A stretch of DNA of 64,000 nucleotides from Pannonibacter indicus (GCF_001418225.1 NZ_LIPT01000001.1:582377-646376), one strand, 5' to 3'; shown: positions 35,572 to 45,275, numbered from the stretch's first letter. A program made the numbers and translations. Notes: generated from the letters alone by a model not told the origin.

Positions 35572-36548
35572 TGGAGCTCGTCTGTCCCGCCGGAACGCCT
35601 GCGGCGCTCCGGGCTGCCACTGATGCCGGAGCCCATGCCATCTATTGCGGCTTTGCCGATGACACCAACGCCCGCAACTTCCCCGGCCTCAATTTCTCCC
35701 GCGAGGAGCTGGCGGCGGGCGTCACATATGCCCATGCACGCGGGGCAAAGGTGCTTGTCGCGATCAACACCTTCCCCCGCGCCGGAAACGAGGACCTGTG
35801 GCACCGCGCCGTCGCCGATGCGGAACAGGCAGGTGCCGATGCGGTGATCCTGGCCGATCTCGGCCTAATCGCCTATGCGGCGGAGCGGCATCCGGGCCTG
35901 CGGCGGCATCTGTCGGTGCAGGCGGCTGCGGCAAACCCCGATGTCATCAACTTCTATGCAGAGACCTTCGATGTGAAGCGGGTGGTGCTGCCGCGCGTGC
36001 TGAGCGTGGAAGAAATCGCCGCGATCAACCGGGAGATCAGCATCGAGACGGAGGTGTTCATCTTCGGCGGGCTCTGCGTCATGGCGGAGGGGCGCTGCTC
36101 CCTGTCGTCCTATATCACCAGCCGCTCGCCCAACATGAACGGCGTGTGCTCGCCCGCAAGCCATGTGGACTATGCCGAAGAGGGCCAGTATCTGGCAGCA
36201 CGGCTGGGCGGCTACACCATCCACCGCTCGGCCAAGGGGGAAGCTGCCCCCTACCCCACCCTGTGCAAGGGCTGTTTCAAGGTGGGCAAACGCACGGGTT
36301 ACGTCTTCGAAGACCCGGCAAGCCTTGATGCGTCCGAACTGCTGCCCGCGCTGGCGCGGGCCGGGGTTTCGGCGCTGAAGATCGAGGGCCGCCAGCGGTC
36401 GCGGGCCTATGTGTCGCAGGTGGTGCGCAACTTCCGCGCCGCCATCGAGGCGCTGGAAGCAGGCCGCCCGGTGCCGGCCGGCATGCTGGCGCAGCTGACC
36501 GAGGGCCAAAGCTCCACCGCCGGGGCCTATAACAAGATCTGGAGATGA
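35568..36548 (+). CDS. ubiU: O2-independent ubiquinone hydroxylase component, peptidase U32 family
   Basis: With UbiV forms the iron-sulphur complex that hydroxylates ubiquinone precursors without oxygen. It has 326 residues. The U32 N-terminus is ELVCPAGTPAALRAATDAGA. Four cluster cysteines appear as GLCVMAEGRCSL, GVCSPASH and LCKGCFKVGK; counted from the second ATG (35571) they are 169, 176, 193 and 232, the pattern known for UbiU. That numbering slightly favours the second ATG as the start. Confidence 0.93.
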   Translation: MMELVCPAGTPAALRAATDAGAHAIYCGFADDTNARNFPGLNFSREELAAGVTYAHARGAKVLVAINTFPRAGNEDLWHRAVADAEQAGADAVILADLGLIAYAAERHPGLRRHLSVQAAAANPDVINFYAETFDVKRVVLPRVLSVEEIAAINREISIETEVFIFGGLCVMAEGRCSLSSYITSRSPNMNGVCSPASHVDYAEEGQYLAARLGGYTIHRSAKGEAAPYPTLCKGCFKVGKRTGYVFEDPASLDASELLPALARAGVSALKIEGRQRSRAYVSQVVRNFRAAIEALEAGRPVPAGMLAQLTEGQSSTAGAYNKIWR

Positions 36549-36552
36549 CAGG

Positions 36553-37461
36553 ATGGAGCTGACGGTTGGCCCGGTGATGGGCTTCTGGGACGCTGCGGCG
36601 TGGAGCGATTTCTATGCAAGACTGGCCGAAACACCGGGCGTGAAGCGCGCCGTCATCGGCGAGCTGGTCTGTTCCAAGCGCCTGCCCTTCTATCAGACGC
36701 GCCTGCCGGAAGCCATCGAGCGGCTGGAGGAGGGCGGCAAGGAGGTGGCAGTGACAAGCCTTGCGCTGGTCACCCTGAAGCGCGAGCGCAAGCAGACCGC
36801 CGAACTGGCGGACATGGGCCTTGTGCTGGAGGTGAATGATATCACCGCCCTCGCGCATCTGCCGAAAGGCGCCGCCTTTTCGGCGGGTCCCCTGATCAAC
36901 GTCTACAACGAGGGAACCGTGTCCTTCCTGAAGGCACGCGGTGCCGTACGTTTCTGCCTGCCGCCGGAACTGCCGATGGCGTCGGTGGAGCGGCTGGCTG
37001 CGGCCGCAGACCCCGTGCCGGTGGAGGTCTGGGGCTGGGGCCGCCTGCCGCTGGCCATTTCCGGCCGCTGCTATCACGCCCGCTACCACGACCGGGCCAA
37101 GGATCAGTGCCAGTTCGTCTGCGCCGAAGATCCGGACGGGCTGGCGGTGGATACGCTGGACGGGCAGGAGTTTCTGGCCATCAACGGCGTGCAGACGCTC
37201 TCGGCCCAATGCGCCAACATGGCCCACACGCTGCCGCGCCTGAAGAGCGCCGGCGTCAGCGGCCTCAGGCTCTCGCCGCAGACGCAAGGCTTCTTCGAGG
37301 TGATCAGCCTGTTCGATGATCTGGTGCAAGGCCGCATCGGCGCGGAGGAGATGAGCGCCAAAGCCCTCCCCCATGCGCCGGGCGGCGCTTTTTGCGACGG
37401 CTTTCTGGAAGGGGCCGCCGGTGTTTCATGGTCCGGCAATCCCCTTCAGGCACGGGATTGA
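36553..37461 (+). CDS. ubiV: O2-independent ubiquinone hydroxylase component, peptidase U32 family
   Basis: Partner of UbiU. It has 302 residues. Cluster-type cysteines are Cys40 (GELVCSKR), Cys173 (SGRCYHARYHD), Cys186 and Cys190 (DQCQFVCAED), matching the Cys-x12-Cys-x3-Cys arrangement of UbiV. It starts 4 bases after ubiU. Its last 16 bases overlap the end of the convergent cysG gene, so there is no room for a terminator between them. Confidence 0.93.
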   Translation: MELTVGPVMGFWDAAAWSDFYARLAETPGVKRAVIGELVCSKRLPFYQTRLPEAIERLEEGGKEVAVTSLALVTLKRERKQTAELADMGLVLEVNDITALAHLPKGAAFSAGPLINVYNEGTVSFLKARGAVRFCLPPELPMASVERLAAAADPVPVEVWGWGRLPLAISGRCYHARYHDRAKDQCQFVCAEDPDGLAVDTLDGQEFLAINGVQTLSAQCANMAHTLPRLKSAGVSGLRLSPQTQGFFEVISLFDDLVQGRIGAEEMSAKALPHAPGGAFCDGFLEGAAGVSWSGNPLQARD

Positions 37462-38954
37462 CGGGAAAGCGGAAGCATCAGCTCCGTTTCAGATGATGCC
37501 GCCTCTTCTTCAGCCTTCGCCGCAAAAACTTGCCCTATGCCGATCAGCACCGGAGCGTCCCCGAAGGCGGCCATGGCGGTGCTGGAAAGGTCTGCAAGAC
37601 GGCCGGTCCAGATTTTCTCATCCGGGCGGCTGACGGAGCCGTGGGCCACAACGGGCAAGTCAGGGGAGACGCCTTCCGACAGGAGCCGCTGGCGCAAGCC
37701 GTCTGCCATGCGGCGGCCCATGTAGAACACCGTGGTGGCGGCAGAGGTGGCGCGCTCTGTCAGGTCCAGCGTGTCCGGCAGGCCGCCGTGGCGGGAGTGG
37801 GCTGTCATCAGGCGCAGGCTCTGGGCATGATCGCGGTGGGTGAGCGACACCTTCAGCCGCGCCGCCATGGCCGAGGCCGCCGTGATGCCCGGCACCACGG
37901 AAACGGGGATGCCTTCGGCTTCCAGACGCGCAATTTCCTCCCCTGCCCGGCCAAACACCATCGGATCGCCAGACTTCAGCCGCACCACCTTGCGTCCCTG
38001 CCGGGCGAGCGAAACCATCATGTCATTGATGTCTTCCTGCGCGCAGCTTTCCCGCCCGCCGCGCTTGCCGACGAGCATGCGTTTCGCCTCCCGGCGGGCC
38101 AGCTCCAGCACTTCGGCGCTGACGAGATCGTCAAACAGGATCACATCCGCCGACTGCAGCGCCCGCATCGCGCCAAGCGTCAGATGGGCAGCATCGCCTG
38201 GCCCTGCACCCACCAGAACCACCTCACCGGTGGCAGGGGCTTCCTCAGCCAGATGATCGATAAGGGCGCCGAAATCCTCCTCAAGTTCCGGCGCTCCACG
38301 CGCAAAGGCGGCTTCGCTGAACTGCCGCCAGAAGCGCCGCCTGAGGGCCACGCTTTCCAGCCGTTCACTCACCACTGCGCGAATGCGGGCTGCAAGCTGC
38401 GCCCAGCGCGAGAGACCGGGCGGCAGCAGGGTTTCGATTTTCTGACGCACCGTCTGGCCCAGCACAGGTGCCGCGCCATCGGTGGAGATGCCGACGACCA
38501 GCGGCGAACGGTTGACAATGCCGCCGAACTGGAACTGACAGAAGGCTGGCCGGTCGATGACATTCACCGGCACACCCGCCGCACGGGCCGCTGCGAAGAA
38601 GGCTGCGGCCTCTTCGTCATCTTCCGCATCAGCAATGGCGAGGGCCGCACCGGTCAGATCTTCCGGCTGCCAGCGCCGGGAGGCGTGATGGATGCGCGGG
38701 CTCAGCGCCGGATCCGCCAGCAGCGCCGCCAGATCCTCGCAAGGGCTATCGGTGAAGAGATGCAATTCCACCCCTGCGGCCAGCAGCAGCTCGGCTTTCC
38801 AGGCGGCAGGCTCCCCGCCCCCGGCCAGCACCGCCTTGCGGCCCGTGAGCGGCAGGAACACCGGCAGCACGGCCAGAGGCTCCATCCGGGCAGGACGCTG
38901 CGGGCGGGCGGAACGAGGCGAAAGGCCAGAGGTCTCAGGCTGAACGTGCGGCAT
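37446..38954 (-). CDS. cysG: Siroheme synthase (precorrin-2 dehydrogenase/ferrochelatase plus uroporphyrinogen methyltransferase)
   Basis: Makes siroheme, the cofactor of NirB. The N-terminal dehydrogenase/chelatase domain (LTGRKAVLAGGGEPAAWKAE near residue 35) spans about 1-240. The SUMT domain follows from about 250, with VLVGAGPGDAAHLTL, LKSGDPMVFGRAGEE and VVPGITAASAMAARL. Length is 502 with the start at 38954, which overlaps the nasA end by 20 bases; an internal ATG 69 bases later is possible. Last gene of the nas operon. Confidence 0.92.
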   Translation of the reverse strand: MPHVQPETSGLSPRSARPQRPARMEPLAVLPVFLPLTGRKAVLAGGGEPAAWKAELLLAAGVELHLFTDSPCEDLAALLADPALSPRIHHASRRWQPEDLTGAALAIADAEDDEEAAAFFAAARAAGVPVNVIDRPAFCQFQFGGIVNRSPLVVGISTDGAAPVLGQTVRQKIETLLPPGLSRWAQLAARIRAVVSERLESVALRRRFWRQFSEAAFARGAPELEEDFGALIDHLAEEAPATGEVVLVGAGPGDAAHLTLGAMRALQSADVILFDDLVSAEVLELARREAKRMLVGKRGGRESCAQEDINDMMVSLARQGRKVVRLKSGDPMVFGRAGEEIARLEAEGIPVSVVPGITAASAMAARLKVSLTHRDHAQSLRLMTAHSRHGGLPDTLDLTERATSAATTVFYMGRRMADGLRQRLLSEGVSPDLPVVAHGSVSRPDEKIWTGRLADLSSTAMAAFGDAPVLIGIGQVFAAKAEEEAASSETELMLPLSRQSRA

Positions 38955-41643
38955 GGTCATGCGCCTCCTCATGGGGTTTGCACTCCGCCAGCAGGCGGGC
39001 GATTTCCGGGCGGCAGGAGCCGCAGTTGCTGCCAGCGCCCAGGCAGGCGCCGATCGCAGCCACCGTGTCAGAGCCCTCAGCCGCAGCGCGGCGGATCTCA
39101 TTGGCCCCAATCTGGAAGCAGGTGCAGACCACCGGCCCCTTTTCCGGCACATCCGCCGCCGGGCGCCCTGCGAGCAGCCTCCAGCGGGTGGTGGGGCCAT
39201 CGTCCCGCGTGCCGGGCAGGCTGCTGGCCCAGCTGCGGGAAACGGCAACCGGCGTGCGGGCAAGGAACACGGCCCCGGCCAGCACCCCGTCCTGCCAGAC
39301 CATGCAACGGTAAAGCCCGTCAGAGGCTGCATGGAAGGACGTCTGCTCCGGCTTGCCAGCCCCACCCAGGGCGCAGCGGCGCAAAAGGCTTGCCGCGATC
39401 TCTTCCGGTGTGTCCTCGTCCAGCGTAGCAAACTCGATCTTCACCGCCTCGCTCGTTCCCACATCAGTCAGCGGCGCAAGCGCCCAATAGGCAAAGGGCA
39501 GATGCTCCGGCGCGCGGGAGAGCACGGCGAAGCCGTGCCAGCGGGCAGCAACCGGAGCAAGACGCACCGCATTGCGCTTCAATCCCGGCTGGCCGGAGAA
39601 CGGGTCGCGCTGGCGCCCGGCCAGAACGTCGATGCGGGCGCGGGCGGAAAATTGCCCGGTCCAGTGGATCGGCACGAAAACCTCGCCCCGGCGCACCCGG
39701 TCCGTCACCACGGCCCGCACGAGAACGCTGCCCCGCGCGTTGGAAATCTCCACCAGATCCGCCGCTGCGATGCCCTGCGCTGCGGCGTCTTCGGGGTGAA
39801 TTTCGGCGAAGGGCTCGGCGATATGGGTCAGCAGCCGCGCTGCCCGGCCGGTGCGCGTCATGGTGTGCCATTGATCGCGGATACGGCCGGTGTTGAGCGT
39901 CAGCAGGCCCTCCTCTTCCGGTCCGGTTGCGGCGGGCGCCACCGGCACCATCCGCGCCTTGCGGTCGGGCGTGAAGAAGCCGCCCTGCGCAAAGAAGCGG
40001 CCATTTTCCGGGCCATTTCCTTCTGCGGGCGCGGGCCAGAGGAAGGGCTGCAGCGCGTCATAGTCCGGCTTGCTGATACCGGCATGGGTGCTGATATCGA
40101 AATCCCGGCTGCCGTTATTGCCAGCCCCGGAAAGGGCGGCATGTTCGGCAAAAATATCTGCCGCACTCGTATAGGCAAAGGCCTCACCATGCCCCATGCG
40201 CCGCGCCACGGCGGAGATAATGGCCCAGTCGGGCAGAACTTCACCCGGCAGCGGCAGGAAGGCGCGCTGGCGGGAGATGCGCCGCTCGGAATTGGTCACC
40301 GTACCGTCCTTCTCGCCCCAGGCAGCGGCAGGCAGCAGCACATGGGCGTGGCGGGTGGTGTCCGTGTCGCGCAGCACATCAGATACCACGACGAAGGGGC
40401 AGCGTCCCAAGGCTTCGCGCACCCGGTCCGCATCCGGCAGGCTGTCCACCGGGTTGGTGGCCATGATCCAGACCGCCTTGATGCGGCCCTCATGCATGGC
40501 GTCGAACAGTTCCACCGCCTTCAGGCCGGGCCTCGCCGCCAGCTTTGGTGCGTTCCAGAAGCCCTGCACGATGTCCCGGTGCGCCGGATTGTCGAGGTCC
40601 ATATGGGCGGCGAGCATGTTGGCAAGGCCGCCCACCTCGCGCCCGCCCATGGCATTGGGCTGGCCGGTGACGGAAAACGGCCCCATGCCGGGCTTGCCAA
40701 TGCGGCCCGTGGCAAGATGCACATTGACGATGGCATTGACCTTGTCCGTGCCGGAGACGGACTGGTTGACGCCCTGGCTATAGACCGTCACCACTTTCGG
40801 CGTGCGGGCGAAAAGCTCGAAGAAGGCGCCGGTTTCGGCCGGAGAAAGCCCCGTTGCCGCAGCCACGGCGCTCACCGGCCACTGGCGGGCGATGGCTAGC
40901 GCCTCATCCAGTCCATTCACATGCTGGCGCACATAAGCCCGGTCGATGCGCCCGCCTTCGTCGAGATAGGCGAGCAGCCCGGCAAACAGCGCCGTGTCGC
41001 CATCCGGGCGGATGGAGAGATGCAGGTCCGCCAGTTCGCTGGTGGCGGTGCGGCGCGGGTCGATGGTGACGACCCGCATGGAAGGCCGCGCCGCCTTGGC
41101 TGCCTCCAGCCGCTGGAACAGCACCGGATGGCACCAGGCGAGATTGGAGCCCACCAGCACCACAAGGTCTGCCTCTTCCAGATCCTCATAGCTGCCCGGC
41201 ACCGTATCAGACCCGAAGGCCCGCCGGTGGCCAGCCACGGAAGAGGCCATGCACAGGCGCGAGTTGGTGTCGATATTGGCCGAACCGATGAAACCCTTCA
41301 TCAGCTTGTTGGCGGCGTAATAATCTTCCGTCAACAACTGGCCGGAGCCGTAGATGGCAACACTCTCCGGCCCATGCTCGCGGATGGCTTCGCTGAACCG
41401 GCGGGCGACGAGATCCAGCGCCATATCCCAGGAGGCCCGGCGCCCGCCGATTTCAGGATGCAGCAGCCGGCCCTCCAGCGCCAGCGTGTCCGCCAGCGCC
41501 GAACCCTTGGAGCAGAGCCGCCCGAAGTTGGAAGGGTGCTCCGGATCGCCCTTCACGGTGACGGAGCCATCGTCATGCCGGATGGCCAGCACGCCGCAGC
41601 CGACACCGCAATAGGGGCAGGCGGTGCGGGTGGTTTCAGCCAT
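38935..41643 (-). CDS. nasA: Assimilatory nitrate reductase catalytic subunit
   Basis: Reduces nitrate to nitrite in the cytoplasm with a molybdenum bis-MGD cofactor. It has 902 residues. The N-terminal 4Fe-4S ligands are Cys9, Cys12, Cys16 and Cys44 (ACPYCGVGCGV ... GRLCSKGS). Molybdopterin-oxidoreductase domains follow. A C-terminal BFD-like [2Fe-2S] domain (VCTCFQIG ... SNCGSCRPE) marks the NasC/NasA forms. The start at 41643 is chosen because the Cys motif follows directly. Overlaps nirD by 8 bases. Confidence 0.95.
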   Translation of the reverse strand: MAETTRTACPYCGVGCGVLAIRHDDGSVTVKGDPEHPSNFGRLCSKGSALADTLALEGRLLHPEIGGRRASWDMALDLVARRFSEAIREHGPESVAIYGSGQLLTEDYYAANKLMKGFIGSANIDTNSRLCMASSVAGHRRAFGSDTVPGSYEDLEEADLVVLVGSNLAWCHPVLFQRLEAAKAARPSMRVVTIDPRRTATSELADLHLSIRPDGDTALFAGLLAYLDEGGRIDRAYVRQHVNGLDEALAIARQWPVSAVAAATGLSPAETGAFFELFARTPKVVTVYSQGVNQSVSGTDKVNAIVNVHLATGRIGKPGMGPFSVTGQPNAMGGREVGGLANMLAAHMDLDNPAHRDIVQGFWNAPKLAARPGLKAVELFDAMHEGRIKAVWIMATNPVDSLPDADRVREALGRCPFVVVSDVLRDTDTTRHAHVLLPAAAWGEKDGTVTNSERRISRQRAFLPLPGEVLPDWAIISAVARRMGHGEAFAYTSAADIFAEHAALSGAGNNGSRDFDISTHAGISKPDYDALQPFLWPAPAEGNGPENGRFFAQGGFFTPDRKARMVPVAPAATGPEEEGLLTLNTGRIRDQWHTMTRTGRAARLLTHIAEPFAEIHPEDAAAQGIAAADLVEISNARGSVLVRAVVTDRVRRGEVFVPIHWTGQFSARARIDVLAGRQRDPFSGQPGLKRNAVRLAPVAARWHGFAVLSRAPEHLPFAYWALAPLTDVGTSEAVKIEFATLDEDTPEEIAASLLRRCALGGAGKPEQTSFHAASDGLYRCMVWQDGVLAGAVFLARTPVAVSRSWASSLPGTRDDGPTTRWRLLAGRPAADVPEKGPVVCTCFQIGANEIRRAAAEGSDTVAAIGACLGAGSNCGSCRPEIARLLAECKPHEEAHDHAARSA

Positions 41644-42007
41644 CCAGCTTCTCCCCTTGCGCGGTCCGGCCATGCAAGGTCAGCGCGGCGCGGGTGAGGA
41701 ACACCCGCCCGCCCTCGATACGGGCAGGCGTGGTGGCTACAGCCCCCTCATCCGCCCCTTGAGCCAGACCCGTTGCAAGGTCAAACACCCAGTTGTGCAG
41801 CGGGCAGGTGACATGCCGGCCATGCACGATGCCCTCGCTCAACGGGCCGCCCTTGTGAGGGCAGCGGTCGTCCAGCGCATAGACCTCGTCCGCCTCGGTG
41901 CGGAACAGGGCGATACAGCCGGCCGGTGTCTTGACGACACGGGCGCCCGAGCGGGGAATGTCGGACAGGCTGCCGATCTCGATCCAGTCTGGTGTCATCG
42001 CGTTCAT
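41636..42007 (-). CDS. nirD: Nitrite reductase small subunit with intact Rieske ligands
   Basis: Accessory or electron-transfer subunit of assimilatory nitrite reductase, 123 residues. It is a Rieske-type fold that keeps both metal motifs, RCPHKGGPL and TCPLHNW, so a [2Fe-2S] cluster is likely; enterobacterial NirD lacks these. It overlaps nirB (ATGA) and nasA. An in-frame ATG 9 bases in is an alternative start. Confidence 0.92.
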   Translation of the reverse strand: MNAMTPDWIEIGSLSDIPRSGARVVKTPAGCIALFRTEADEVYALDDRCPHKGGPLSEGIVHGRHVTCPLHNWVFDLATGLAQGADEGAVATTPARIEGGRVFLTRAALTLHGRTAQGEKLDG

Positions 42008-44469
42008 TCCGCCGCCTCCAGTCCCAGCACGGCCATGGGCCGGAATTCATGCTTGTCCTTGCCCGAGACACGCTCGGACCAGGGGTCAGTCTGCGCGAAT
42101 TTCTGCGAATAGACGAAGCGCTCGAAATAGGCGCGGCGGCGCTCGCCATCTTCCATGATCTGGCGGCGCACCTCGTCGTGGCCGATGCGCTTGGCCCACT
42201 TGTAGATACGCTCCAGATAATGGCCCTGCTCGCGGTACATCTGGATCAAGGCCGTGATGTGCTCCAGCGCCTCATCCTCGGTATGGACAAGGCCCAGAAC
42301 ATCCGTGCCCTTGATGTCGAGCCCGGCTGCGCCCGCGAAATGGATTTCGTAGCCGCTGTCCACACAGATGACGCCCACGTCCTTGCAGGTGGCCTCGGCG
42401 CAGTTGCGCGGGCAGCCGGAGACGGCCAGCTTTACCTTGGCCGGCGTCCAGGAGCCCCAGAGGAACTTTTCCAGCCGCACACCCAGACCGGTGGAATCCT
42501 GCGTGCCGAAGCGGCACCAGTCCGAGCCGACACAGGTCTTCACCGTGCGCAGGCCCTTGGCATAGGCGTGGCCGGAGACGAAGCCGGCCTTGCCGAGATC
42601 CTCCCAGACAGCCGGAAGGTCTTCCTTCTTCACCCCCAGCATGTCGATGCGCTGGCCGCCGGTGACCTTGACGGCGGGAATGGCGAACTTGTCCACCACA
42701 TCGGCGATGGCCCTCAGTTCTGCCGCCGAGGTCATGCCGCCCCACATGCGCGGCACGACGGAATAGGTGCCGTCCTTCTGGATGTTGGCGTGGACGCGCT
42801 CGTTGATGAAACGCGACTGGCTGTCATCCTCATATTCGCCCGGCCAGTCGGCCATCAGATAGTAGTTAAGCGCAGGCCGGCACTTGGCGCAGCCGCCGGA
42901 GGTGGACCAGTTCAGCTCCTGCATCACCGCCGGAATGGACTTCAGCTTCTTCGCCTTGATCAGGCGGCGCACCTCGTCGTGGCTGTGAGTGGTGCAGCCG
43001 CACATGGGCTTCACCGCCTGCACCTGGAACTTGTCGCCCAGCGTCAGCTGCATCACCTTTTCCACCAGTCCCGTGCAATTGCCGCAGGAGGCGGAGGCCT
43101 TGGTGTGGGCGCGGACCTCCTCTAGGCTGGTCAGGCCTTTGGCCGTGATGGCCGAGACGATGGTTCCCTTGCACACGCCGTTGCAGCCGCAGATTTCCGC
43201 ATCATCCGCCAACGCCGCAACGGCCGCCGTAGGGTCCAGTGCGCCCCCTCCCTGGAAGGCCTGCCCGAAGATCAGCGTCTCGCGCAGATCCGAGATATCC
43301 GTGCCCTTCTTCTTCAGATCAGCAAACCATGCGGCATCGCCGGTCTCGCCGAAGAGGACCGAACCGATGATGCGGTTGTCCTTGAGGATCAACCGCTTGT
43401 AGATGCCCGCGCTGGCATCGCGCAGGACGATTTCCTCCCGGTCCTCGCTTTCGGCAAAATCGCCCAGCGAGAACAGGTCAATGCCGGTCACCTTCAGCTT
43501 GGTGGGCGTGTCCTGGTGGACGAAGCCCTTCACGTCTGCGCCCGTCACCGGCTTTGCCAGCTCGCCCGCCAGCACCCGTGCCATCTCGTAGAGCGGCGCG
43601 ACAAGGCCATAGACCTGCCCGCCTACTTCCGCGCATTCGCCGAGGGAGAAGATGTCCGGATCGCTGGTGCGCATGTGGTCATCCACAAGGATGCCCCGGT
43701 TCACCTCAAGGCCTGCCTCGCGTGCAAGGCCTGCGTTGGGGCGGATGCCCGCCGCCATGACGACGAGCGTGGCGGGAACCTCCGTGCCATCCTGAAGCGC
43801 CACTGCGCGGACCTTGCCGGTGTCATCGCCCAGCAGCGCCTGCGTGTTGGCGCGGGTCATCACCTTGATGCCGCGCTCTTCCAGCGAGCGCTGCAGCAGA
43901 TAGCCTGCCGCCGGATCGAGCTGGCGCTCCATCAGCGTCGGCATCACATGCAGCACGGTCACATCCATGCCGCGCGCCTTCAGCCCGGCAGCCGCTTCCA
44001 GCCCCAGCAGACCACCGCCGATGACCACTGCCGTCTCGCGGGCCTGCGCGGCCAGCAGCATGGCATCCACGTCATCCAGATCGCGGTAGGTGATGACGCC
44101 TCTCAGGTCCTTGCCCGGCACAGGCAAAATGAAGGGCACCGAGCCGGTGGCGATCACCAGCTTGTCGTAGGCTGCCGTCTCGCCCTGATCGGAGGTAACG
44201 GTCTTCGCCTCACGGTCGATGGCGGTGATGCGGTGCCCCTTGTAGAGGGTGATACCATGACGGATGTACCAGCCATCGCCGTGGATGATGATGTCCTCAA
44301 AGGCCTTTTCACCCGAGAGAACCGGTGACAGCATGATGCGGTCGTAGTTCACACGTGGTTCGGCGTTGAAAATGGTGATGTCGTAGAGATCCGGCGCCTG
44401 CTCCAGCAGATGCTCCAGCATCCGCCCCGGAGCCATACCATTGCCGACGATAACGAGTTTCTGGCGCAT
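42004..44469 (-). CDS. nirB: Nitrite reductase large subunit (siroheme, FAD, NAD(P)H)
   Basis: Six-electron reduction of nitrite to ammonium. It has 821 residues from the start at 44469. FAD motif is VIVGNGMAPGRMLEHL; NAD motif is VVIGGGLLGLEAAAGL. Two BFD-like stretches follow (CGCNGVCKGTIVSAI, ASCGNCTGLVEKV; CGCTTHSHDEV ... CAKCRPAL). The siroheme/4Fe-4S ligands are in CVGSDWCRFG and SGCPRNCAEATCKDVGV. It starts 5 bases after nrtD. Confidence 0.95.
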   Translation of the reverse strand: MRQKLVIVGNGMAPGRMLEHLLEQAPDLYDITIFNAEPRVNYDRIMLSPVLSGEKAFEDIIIHGDGWYIRHGITLYKGHRITAIDREAKTVTSDQGETAAYDKLVIATGSVPFILPVPGKDLRGVITYRDLDDVDAMLLAAQARETAVVIGGGLLGLEAAAGLKARGMDVTVLHVMPTLMERQLDPAAGYLLQRSLEERGIKVMTRANTQALLGDDTGKVRAVALQDGTEVPATLVVMAAGIRPNAGLAREAGLEVNRGILVDDHMRTSDPDIFSLGECAEVGGQVYGLVAPLYEMARVLAGELAKPVTGADVKGFVHQDTPTKLKVTGIDLFSLGDFAESEDREEIVLRDASAGIYKRLILKDNRIIGSVLFGETGDAAWFADLKKKGTDISDLRETLIFGQAFQGGGALDPTAAVAALADDAEICGCNGVCKGTIVSAITAKGLTSLEEVRAHTKASASCGNCTGLVEKVMQLTLGDKFQVQAVKPMCGCTTHSHDEVRRLIKAKKLKSIPAVMQELNWSTSGGCAKCRPALNYYLMADWPGEYEDDSQSRFINERVHANIQKDGTYSVVPRMWGGMTSAAELRAIADVVDKFAIPAVKVTGGQRIDMLGVKKEDLPAVWEDLGKAGFVSGHAYAKGLRTVKTCVGSDWCRFGTQDSTGLGVRLEKFLWGSWTPAKVKLAVSGCPRNCAEATCKDVGVICVDSGYEIHFAGAAGLDIKGTDVLGLVHTEDEALEHITALIQMYREQGHYLERIYKWAKRIGHDEVRRQIMEDGERRRAYFERFVYSQKFAQTDPWSERVSGKDKHEFRPMAVLGLEAAE

Positions 44470-44474
44470 GGGTG

Positions 44475-45275
44475 TCACTCCGCCGCTTCCACGAAGCGGT
44501 GACGCTCGTAGAGGAATTTCAGGACAGCCTCGCGGCACTTCAGATAGGTGCGGTCTGAGGCCAGCTCGATGCGGTTGCGCGGACGTGCGATTGGCACCTC
44601 CAGCACCTCCCCGATGCAGGCGGCCGGGCCGTTGGTCATCATCACGATGCGGTCCGACAGGAGCACGGCCTCGTCCACGTCATGGGTGATCATGATCATG
44701 GTGTTGCCGAGCCTTGCGTGGATTTCCATCACCGCATCCTGCAGATGGGCGCGGGTCAGCGCGTCCAGCGCGCCGAAGGGTTCGTCCAGCAGCAGCACCT
44801 TGGGTTCCATTGACAGCGCCCGGGCGATGCCGACGCGCTGCTTCATGCCACCGGAAATTTCCGCCGGGCGCTTGCTGCCGGCATGGGCCATCTGCACCAG
44901 ATCGAGATTGTGCATCACCCAGTCGTGCCGCTCGGCCTTGCTCTTGCGGCCGCGGAACACCTTGGAGACGGCGAGATCGACATTCTCGTAGACGGTCAGC
45001 CAGGGCAGCAGGCTGTGGTTCTGGAAGACGACCGCCCGCTCCGGGCCGGGGGCATCCACCACCTGCCCTTCCAGAAACACGACACCCGTCGTCGCCGGGG
45101 TCAGCCCGGCGATGATGTTGAGCACCGTGGACTTGCCGCAGCCGGAGTGGCCGATGATGGAGATGAACTCGCCCTTGTCCGCATTGAGGGAAACCTCACG
45201 CAGCACCTCGGACTTGAGGCCCGCACGCTCGTAGGTCTTGGAGACGAGCTGCAGGGAAAGATAGGACTGTGCCAT
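44475..45275 (-). CDS. nrtD: Nitrate ABC transporter ATPase
   Basis: Energises nitrate uptake with NrtB. It has 266 residues. Walker A is GHSGCGKST near residue 43, signature ISGGMKQRVGIARALS, Walker B KVLLLDEPFGALDALTR. This is the NrtD/SsuB/TauB subfamily; the nas context gives nitrate as the substrate. Confidence 0.92.
   Translation of the reverse strand: MAQSYLSLQLVSKTYERAGLKSEVLREVSLNADKGEFISIIGHSGCGKSTVLNIIAGLTPATTGVVFLEGQVVDAPGPERAVVFQNHSLLPWLTVYENVDLAVSKVFRGRKSKAERHDWVMHNLDLVQMAHAGSKRPAEISGGMKQRVGIARALSMEPKVLLLDEPFGALDALTRAHLQDAVMEIHARLGNTMIMITHDVDEAVLLSDRIVMMTNGPAACIGEVLEVPIARPRNRIELASDRTYLKCREAVLKFLYERHRFVEAAE

Noticed and set aside
38955..39431. Upstream extension of CysG
   Set aside because: Lies within nasA in another frame and carries no family similarity; MPHVQ at 38954 is the first sensible start.
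37530..40899. Two plus-strand open frames of over 600 codons opposite cysG and nasA
   Set aside because: They mirror strongly supported genes on the other strand and lack recognisable domains.
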